From the NCBI GenBank assembly GCA_031761405.1, contig JASEVX010000001.1, positions 20,797,584 through 20,861,583 of the forward strand: a DNA stretch of 64,000 nucleotides. The letters are read 5' to 3'. A model generated the notes under the pieces. That model was not told the origin of the DNA and searched no databases. It was given only the letters and a program-made list of their open reading frames with translations. A program made the translations under genes and the position numbers. Origin of the DNA: Serripes groenlandicus (Eukaryota; Mollusca; Bivalvia; Cardiida; Cardiidae). Below, in pieces: positions 50,420 to 60,500 of this stretch (the first letter of the stretch is position 1; the number at the start of each line of letters is the position of its first letter).

Positions 50420-51360
50420 TTCAGTTAATATATTATTGACTGATGTTCTTTCGATATTACTTGTATCAACATTTGATAATGGGTTGCAATCAAACCGGCA
50501 CGAAATGTATCCACAGATAAAAACGGTCTGGTCAAGATTAAAGAACTGCTGGTCTAATTTAACGCAATAATTGTGTCATAGTGGTTTTCACAATAATAAT
50601 ACCGTCCTGTCATCATTGCCCTTCTTGTCAGCCGATACACCTTGTACATTTCATGATAAGATACGAAGTTCGTCCCAGCGTAACCCTACACGACGAGTCA
50701 CATTAGGATCGCATTTACATATAGGAGCACCGGGAGCGCATTTGGGACTTCGGACTGTGAGATGATGACGTTAAAGTCATCTCTTTCACTTTCTGAAATG
50801 ACTTCAAACCGGCCCTACTCTATTCATAGGTTATAATAAGAGAGATTTTTTTTTTTAAATTCGTCAATGTTCTTACCTTCAAAGGATGCCAGTCTCAGGG
50901 TGAGATCATCTTGATTCCTTCCTGAGAGTTTCATCCTTTTAAGCTTTCTGACATCTGATATGTTTCACAATCCTTTCATGTAATATGCTTGATCTTTTTA
51001 GGTGTGTTTGTTTTGCATTTGTATTCAATTATTGTATTAGTTTATACATATCCTATTAGGAGAGCTAATATTTGAAAAAATAACAATATTGCCCCTCCCT
51101 GAACACTTGTCCACATCACTTTTCCAACTTGTGTCACCCACAAAATCTCATCTTAAAACTAAAAGTTGGCAAATTGAGACGACACTATTATTACACCTGT
51201 TGAAAAACATCTGCCTGCACATCCATGCTAAGGATATACATCAAAACAGTTTTACAGAAATTGATTGTGTTCTGTGACTTATTGGCGGACAGTGCAGATC
51301 TAAATTCGTCTCACATGTCTTACGATTGATAGTTCGTTTTAAAGAGAGATTTATGTAATA
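50420..51360. other. Region downstream of the B3GAT-like gene, no gene seen
   Basis: Plus-strand frames near 50571 and 51089 lack motifs. Confidence 0.45.
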
Positions 51361-51364
51361 TTCA

Positions 51365-51370
51365 TTTATT
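51365..51370 (-). terminator. Poly(A) signal of the B3GAT-like gene
   Basis: AATAAA on the minus strand, 26 bp after the stop codon of the last exon. Confidence 0.6.
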
Positions 51371-51395
51371 TACAATTCGTGTATTGCTCAATCGC

Positions 51396-51500
51396 TTACA
51401 CTTCTAACATTTTTGTCACGTTATATTTAGCAAGTTCTTCTTTTAGCCTGCCGCTGTTCCTTAGTGATGATCTCACCGTTTGTGTGTGCCAGACAAGAAC
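51396..51500 (-). CDS. B3GAT: B3GAT-like last exon
   Basis: Acceptor TTCTATGTTGTAG, then VLVWHTQTVRSSLRNSGRLK and EELAKYNVTKMLEV with TAA at 51398-51396. VLVWHT is diagnostic of GT43 and the family often ends in EV or EI. It lies 6.2 kb from the previous exon. Confidence 0.88.
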   Translation of the reverse strand, partial: VLVWHTQTVRSSLRNSGRLKEELAKYNVTKMLEV

Positions 51501-54500
51501 CTACAACATAGAAACATAAAGATAAAATGCATCGCAATTATGATACGTGAACCGTGTCCCTTACCCATATGCACACACATTATTAACACACGTCAACAGC
51601 AGACGACTTAGGAAAACTTTTTGGCAAAAAAAAAATTGTTTTTCGTGAGCCTTTTTTCATTTTTCCTTCACATTTTAACTTTCTTTAATAATGATACTTT
51701 CATGAATTTTCCATTTTTCAGTCGAATACCTTTCGAATGTCGTGCTGTAGTTTTGTACGATTAGACCAGCAACGTCTTGGACCTCGACCTGTTCTTTTGT
51801 TGACTGAACATTATTTATCCCAAGTGTATCAGATGTTGCCCACTTGAGTGTAATCATAACCATGCTCTAAGAGTTATCGATAGTTATGTTGGTAGTATAC
51901 CCTCCAGTAACGTAAAAAGCGTAAACAAAACGTTTTGCACGTGCAAACTTGAGGCGCAGATAAAGTTGAAAAAATCACAATGGAACTTTTGTTTTGTTGG
52001 CAGACGGTTGGACACAAATGTAAACAAATGGTTGTTCCCTTTGACCTCACTAAGCAATTCATATTTGAACATGACCGAACACTGATTATCGACATGCTAG
52101 CAGTAAATATGGCAAAACGGAAAACTGTTCTTCAATTCATTGCAATATAGACCTATCGAGATATACGATACGAACAATTTGGCAACGTCGACGTTCAAAC
52201 ATGTTAAAAACATCCTAGTCTGGTTCCCGACGTCCTGTCCTTTACGCAGTAATAACGAGAAAGTGACTAAGAACATATCAATGCTAAACTATTGGAATAC
52301 GATACCGATAACTCTGCGTATATCACAGAGTTTGCATAACTGCAGACAGTGCTAAAGAGGTTTTTTATTTGGATTCAGGGACCGAATTTTCAAATTTAAT
52401 TTCTCTGGTTCGAAAAATAACGAATTAAAAAATTATCAAAGCACTGAAAGTGCTACGGCATGGGGGCTGCAGGAAGGTTGGAGAAGTAGGGAAAATGTGG
52501 AAGGAAATAAGGATTGCAGCTTATGTTTATGTATTTTGTTGTTAGGAAGTTGAACGATCATACAAACAAAATTGAATATTATGAAACTGCCAATTTGAAA
52601 ACAGGAGGACCTTGTTGGCACTATATTGCTCACCTGAGTGCAAGAGCTCACAAGTATACACATTAAAGACATGAAGAATCAAAGGAAAATTTGACAGCAG
52701 GTTTAAACAGAATATTTTGAAATTTCTGCCTTATTATATTGAGAAATATGTAAAAGTTAAATCAACTTGCATCAAGTAGAAATAGTTCTCTAAACCATGT
52801 TCTAGACTAGAAGAAAGTGTGTAATCAATGCTTTTCCTTCATTTGGCCTAGTGACCTGATATGACCCTTATTCGAAAATGGACTAGATATTATCAATGCA
52901 AACATTCTGAGAAAGTTTCAATCTGCTGAAGCAAAGATTGCGGCTTTAAGAGTATTAACAAGATTTTCCTTCAAATTGGCCTAGTGACCTAGTTTTTAAC
53001 CCGGCATGACCAATATTCGAACTTGGCCTATATATCATTAAGATAAACGTTCTGACCGAATTTAAAAAAATGTGGCTTCTACAGTGTTGACAAGATTTTC
53101 CTTCAATTTGGTGTAGTGACCTAGTTTTTGAATAGACATGACCAATTTTCAAACTTGGATTACATATCGTCACGAAAAACATTCTAAAACAGTTTCAACC
53201 TGCTCTAGTTAAATATGCAGCGACCATAGTGTTAAGAAAATAACACTTCACTTTGGCGTAGTGACCTAGTTTCCGACCCAATATGACCACTAGTCTAACT
53301 TGACCTAAATATAAATCAGACAAAATTTCAAGCTGCTAAAGCAAAAAATGCGGCCTCTACATTGTTAACAAGATTTTCCTTCACTTTAGCCTAGTGACAT
53401 AGTTTTTGACCTGGAATGACCCACATTCGAACTTGGCCTAAACTCATTAAGATCACCATTCTGATAATTTAAATTGCTGAAGCAGAAAATGCGGCTTGTA
53501 CAGTGTTAACGAGATTTTCTTTCAATTTGGTCTAGTGACCTAGTTATGGAACAGACATTACCAATATTCAAACTTGGCCTACATATCATCAAGACAAACA
53601 TTCTGATACAGTTTTGACATGCTCAAGTTAAAAATGCAGCCTCCAGAGTGTTAACAATATTTCCCTTCAATTTGGCCAACTGACCTAGTTTCTGACCCAA
53701 TATGACCCATATTCGAACTTGACTTAGATAGCATTAAGACAAACATTCTTACGAGAATGCCGTTGATACACCCACAGCGCTTGCGGGCACCTGCACAGCA
53801 CGATCGGGTTGCCCGGTTGAGGGGGAATTTCGCGTTTGCACTCTAACGCTACAACTTAGTTATTGGTGGCTGAAGAGGAGAGGCATGGTCTCATTCACTT
53901 CACTGCCATTCTCCCTCTCTTGTGGGTTATGCACTCTCCTTCCCCTTCAATCATCCCATCTTTTCTTGGGCATCTTGTAGTACTGTTATTCTGACACTTT
54001 TGAGATAAACTGTGTGTTAACTTGTTACCTTCTGTGAAGAACGCGACTGGATGATCTGATGAATGATGCGATGATCCGGCTTTCATAACCTGTGAGCCAC
54101 AGTGAGTGGTCGGCCAGAAGCCGGCCTGTCCCCGGTCAATGTCTGCCCGAGTTCCGGCCGGTCTCTGAGCGGCGTCTGGATTGTCTGGGTAGTCCAAAAG
54201 TTGACCCGGCGCTCGCCCGATATTGTGGGATGCCCGGCCGAACATCGGCCAGGCACCAGCCAATTAATGTGCGATGAGGTTTTAAGTCCGAGTTAAAAGT
54301 AACACGATGCCCGCGAGGAGTCCCGAAGGATTTCGGCCGAAAATGCCTAGAAATCCGCCGCAAACTATCGCAAGGTAATTGTGACTGGGGTTTAAGTGAT
54401 ACTATGTAGGCTACGTTTTTAATTCATAAATATGCTTGTGATAACAATATAAATCTGCAGCAGAAGACTTTTGAAAACATAAAGGTTGATAACCATATCT

Positions 54501-57500
54501 CTATGTGCATACATAAGGCACATTCATGTAAGCATTTTCTTCGCCATTGATGATCTTCAGTCGGACTTCACGAGGTCAATAGTTGAAATTCTTTCTTCGA
54601 AATCGCTACTTGTCACCATTGAATGGTCGGTAAGATAAGGGTGATACACCACCCCATTTATTCCTCCAAAACTCGAATTACACCTGGAGTGCATTGTCCG
54701 ATGGCAGGTCTTCCCTTATAAAGTTAACCGAATCGTCGTTTAGTGCTATATCAACTGGCGGGAACAGTAAAATTAATTAGATAAGTTGCATCAACATGTG
54801 ATGGGTTTCTTTGGATAATATAAAGAAAAGTAAATACATAAATAGTAGAGCTGAGAGCGTCTGGAGTGTGTGGGGAGGGGGGGGGGGGGCTATGGGCCCC
54901 CGCTAAATCCGCCAATGCATTTGTCACGCGACTTATTTGTTTACCATTAATCTTTCGTTCGTCGCACAGGTCGTACGGACCCCCGGTAAATCCTCCACTA
55001 CATTTATCACGCGACGACGTTGTACTTTTCCGTTCCACTTCGTGAATGTTAATAGTTAATAAGCTTCCATATTTGACCTCTCGGTGCATTAATTTCTAAA
55101 ACATTTGTTAAACTTATATACGCCTTAAGTTTTCCACTGATGTTCCAACAACATTATAATTATCTTTTTGTTGTGATATCTTAACCTTTTAATTGCAGTT
55201 TTGTTGAATCCATGTTGAACTATTTTTCTCGCGCAGTCTCACCCTTAAATGCATTGATGGGTGTTAACAGAAATTGGCAGGCTGCCAATTCCGAAAAAAA
55301 ATGGTTTTACTACTATGACCAGGGGCTAAAGCTCCGGCCAAACACTGTCTATCCAACGTGCCTCCTTATTTCTATTATGAGCAATGTATATATCAAAGCA
55401 CCATTCATCAGCGTATATAAACAGTCAATATCTTCGATGTCGACTACCATTGACAGCATTACGATTCGTAACAAGAGCATAGTGTTACTATTGGCTTTGT
55501 TAGTTGGAGGTTATTTCGCTACTTCCAAAGTGTTGCGGTTCTTATTGTATTGAGTAAAGGTCGGAAATCGTTGAAATTCGTTTATTTGTTTGCAAATATA
55601 CACCAGGTAAGGAGCTGCTCCTGATTTTGCTAGCTGCTTTACAGCATACTTGAGTGTTATCTCGCAATACGCAGTTTGAAATCCCCGACAATAACCACTC
55701 GGCCATAACGGATTCCTGTTTTGGAAAGGACATAACCTATTTCGAACATATAGCCCAGATATCATCAAGACAAATATTCTGACAAAGTGTTTCAACATGC
55801 TTAATTGGAAAATGTGGTCTCTAAAGTGACCAAAATATCTTCAAATTTGGCCTATCGACCTGGGGATGAACACATGATAATCCAATACATTTAGCTTACA
55901 TATAACCAAGAAAAACATTCAAATAAAGTTTCATCAATCTTAAACTCAAACGGTGGTCTATCGAGTGGCAACTAATTTTTTCTCTAAATTGGTATGGCCT
56001 TATTTTGAACACATGGCCCATATTAGAACGTAACTTAAATATCACCAAGACAAACATTCTGACAAACTTACATTATTCTACAGTCAAAACATTCAGCTTT
56101 TAGAGTGTTCACGCTTGATTGTTCTCAAACTTATCCGCACCAGAGTGCGCTATTATTGAAAATCGCAAGGCCTACACCGAGACACTTTGAAGAATGTTCT
56201 ACACAATCCCCACGACAGTGACTTCGTCGCTTTGATTTATGGTAGGAAACGAATTTTGAAACATTGTGGCGAAAGGAAATAAATGCTTATGATAAGAAGT
56301 TTATCATTTTTGCACAATATTTTCACCTCTACTCAATAAATATATTTTCATTGCCAGAGCTTCTCCAAACATTTGCCTAGCTCTTTTCAATGTCGTCTGT
56401 TGCAGAATTGTTGTACGTGAGAAAGGGATAATGTCAGCCACTGGTACAATCATCGTTCACTTCCAACAGTTTCATTCATCTTTAAACAATAGTCTTTGAT
56501 AGGAATTAACAAATGATTAGCGAATGTTTAGTCAGATCCTGGGTCTACTTTGGTCTTAGATGTCGTTGAAACATTTCCCACATACAAACATTTTCTGACG
56601 CCTCTTCAGCAGACGGCTTTTCAATACATTTTCCAAGATGTTTCTGCTCAACCCATCTATTATACTTTTATTTATATATATCATCCTCATTTCTGCATAG
56701 ATGTATTCAAAGTCGATTTGCGGTATGCGGGAAAGGGTTAATAGCTAGCAGACTATAATGAGTGTTGCGTTTTAAAAGTCGCGTAAAGCAGAACAATGAT
56801 AACAAGCACATCGCCTGCTATCGTTTCGATAACTCTACTCAAGTTTTTTTTTCAAATTTCCTATGTAAGTCCGTCTATTGGAAAAGGCACACGTCGACTT
56901 GTGTGAACAGCATAACATCCAGTGCATTCCAACAGTCTGATCATGACCTACACTGTTAACTTACAAAAGCTCGTCAGAAGCTATTGTCAAGTTCTGTAGA
57001 GTCTGGTAAGACGGAGTAGATGTACATACTGATCTGAATCTACACTGATCAGAAATGCCAAATTCTACCTTTTTCATTTGTGTTGCGATCAAAGGACAGG
57101 TTGTTATTCGAATACTGCGGATTTTCTTTTATTTGTTAGTGTATTTTATTGTACGTAAACTATTGAGAAACACCACGTGCACGTTCAAATTAACGTTAAA
57201 CCCTTTCCAACATACAACATTTTTTTGCAGCAGACGACTTTGAATACAATAAATTTGCTGCAGAGGCTTTAGAAACCGTTAATTCTGCGAACAATTACTG
57301 GGTATACACTTTTTTTTCCTTTTAAAAAGATGCGTTGTTGTCTATATAACATAATGGCTGACAATGACATCTGTATACATACTCTGTGTAGGCTTCTTTG
57401 CTCGCAATTGCTACAAGACCCTTATCGCAAGATACCATCCATATATAACTATACAGGAATAAAGTTTCAAATTTGAGCTGTCCCGCGAGAAAACCAACAT

Positions 57501-60500
57501 TGTGGACTCTGCGTAATGTATTAACCTTGATCAGCCTAAGCATAATGCCGCGCAGGCGAACCCGGACAGGCACTTTTCGCCTCCTGTGGATTTTCTGTTT
57601 CAGGAGTCATTACTCTATACCTCTATCAACATGAGACGGAATGTGTCGGCCCGGATTAGCCTGCACAGACTGAGTCCATAATGTTGGTTTTCTCGCGGGA
57701 CGGTTCATTTAGTAGTTATACCTTAGAGCAGTTATCCGCCCTTGGTTCCAGTTCATCAAGATTATCTACAACCCGATTTAAAAATAGTGTTTCGAGTTTT
57801 CCACGGCCATCTGTCAAGTTAAAACGCGGGGGATTTTGTCGCTTTAATACATCAGTGTTTACGGCGAATCCAGCCATATCAATGGCAAACTTTCTTTCTG
57901 GAGCATATGCAGTTCCCCATCCGATTACCTGAGTAGAACAAAATACCAAATGGTCAGATAAAGAGGATTAAAAAGTCATTTTTACCAGTATATATAGAGG
58001 ATATTTCATGAGTGCTAATTATTATCACTTTTATTAAACGAGTTGCCGCGAGCCTTGGCGAGCTTCATACTTAGCTTAGTTAACGAGTTTATTAAAAGTG
58101 ATAATAAATACATACAAATGAGATATAGAGACTAACTAACTGCATGTTTTTGATATAGAATTTATGTCACAAGGGAAAAAAGGGGTAATTTGGTTAAAAT
58201 CACGAAACCGTAGGTTGAGTGATTTTACACCAAATTACCCCTTTTTTCCTACGGTTTCGTGATTTTAACCAAATTACCCCTTTTTTCCCTTGTGACATAA
58301 ATTCTATATCAAAAACATGCAGTTAGTTATTCTATTTATTATATATCTGGAATAAATCTCCCCTTTATTTTAAAGAAACATATAAAAAAAATGACTTGGC
58401 CTCAGGCGTATGAATGTTACGTAACCAATGACTGCATCATTTTAAGACGTTCCATGGCTGTTCCATTAATGTTTAAGCCGCACGTTTAAATCAATGTTTT
58501 ATGTCATTCTTTATATTTTATTTTGTAAGTTTCTTAAGATGTCTCTTAGGATGACATGTTAAAATATAATTGAAACACATTTTTATCTTATTTTCACTTT
58601 AATAATGATCAAAAATCATACTATCAACATTTTAAGTAAACATAAAAAAAGTAGTTCCGGCAAAAATGATATCATCACTAGTGATGATATAAAAAAACTA
58701 AAAGTGTTATCGTCCCAGTGTTAGTTATCATTTTTTTAAAAATTGATATTGATTTTATGTCACTTAAATTTCAATGCAAAATTTGGATAGGTATGTAATA
58801 AATCTCCTTTCTTTATGATATTAAAAAATGGACTCAATGAAACGGTTCTTTTGAGTAAACATGATCCGGTTTTCATGCTAAAAAGGATTTCGATTTATGT
58901 TGGCATCCTCCCTCATAACTAAGAAACGTCATGTTACATTTTGCTCACTATTGATTCTCATTGAAATTTTAATTATCTTTGTTCATGGGCACATGAATAA
59001 CAGTTCTCAGATGCAGACGCATGTTGACGCATTCTCAACAGACGACTTTTGAAAACATTGTGGCTAAAACTAGCAGGCTGATTTGGTCGATAGCCTACAT
59101 TACGCAGATGTGTATCGCCGCAGATGCATTTTGGAGCATTTTTTTAAAAAAATGCTAAGGGAGCTACGTCCCTGATTACGATTGACTGATTTGTGTCAGG
59201 ATAAATGAACCAGTATTACTGGTAACTTTACCAGGAAACGCCGTGATATACAGTGTGTAACTGAAACATTGTTGAAAGCGGCGTAAAAGACCAAACAATC
59301 AATAAAGAAACGGTACCAGGGTTTTTCAATCAAGTATTGACTATACCTTTCCATTTTTTACCATAGGTGTTTCGTACTGGCTTCCTGCTACCAGAGCAAT
59401 GGGCCAAACTGAAACCCGTTTTGTGTATCTCATCTGGAAACAGCAGAGAAGAAAACGAGAAATAAATAGATATAAATAAATCTGTCCCTGACTACTTATA
59501 ACTCGACGCCTTTGCAGCAAACGATTTTTGGGAAAAAAAATGTGTTAAATAGAAAAGCAGCTCAAAACTAAAAAAAAAATGTTGTTTACGCTATATCAAT
59601 ATCGTATTTCAAATGTCAATGTAACGCAAATATGTATTCATAATTGTGATCTAATGAGCCTCGTTTGGCGATTTGAGGCCGTATTGTATCTGCGTAAATT
59701 ACCAAACTAATCCAAATAGTACGCAAGAAAAACCTGGTTTGGGCAGGAAATGGTTGTGTGTCTCTAGTTCAGTGTATTTGATATGTGAAAGTGAGTTTTC
59801 GAGTTATATGCATACATGGATATAGTTGATGTAAAGAAAGGAGTGAAAGTCAGGATCGGGTTTACCAAACAGACAATTTGACATTTTAATTCTGACAGGC
59901 AACTATTTTCTGTGATAAATATGAGCTAACTGAAAGCAAGTTTTACTCCGTGGTACTCTTAGGGCTCAAATTTATTGATTTCCGTTGAAATAAATATGGA
60001 AATTCGTTAGAAAGTCTCTAACCTACAGTTACAAAACATGTGAGCCTGTGTATACGCAAATCTAACCAGAGCTATAGGTCACAATACACCAATTAAATTC
60101 CTGTTTCTCAACGTATATAATTAAAAAGGGCTCTAAAACAAAATGTGTGTGTGTGGGTGGGGTTCATGCATTTTGCAAGAAAGTATTTACCCGGTGTAAT
60201 GTTTACCGTCATTGTGGACACTATCGGGCTGGGACGAAACCAGATTTTCACATTTTTTACTGCCACTTTCAAACAAGGTCAAAATAATGAAAACATCAAA
60301 TCATTCATTTCCAGTGCATACTATACACATTTACAATGAATTAAAACTCCATGTCATATATTCAATGCAAAAAATGGTATACACTCATTTCTACGCAAGT
60401 TTTTTAGGGACTATTTGGATCAGCATGACGGAGGATGTATTTGACGTAATTTGACCTATATGTAATATCGAGGGCTTGGCGTGAAACGGTGGTAACTAAA

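Noticed and set aside
53895..54263. 122-codon minus-strand ORF in the GC-rich block
   Set aside because: Several overlapping frames are open on both strands, as expected from GC-rich DNA; no recognisable domain.
55212..55553. 113-codon plus-strand ORF with a hydrophobic C-terminus, preceded by TTTTAATTGCAG
   Set aside because: No recognised motif, no second exon and AT-rich composition that favours hydrophobic codons. It lies in an intron on the opposite strand. Kept only as a weak possibility.
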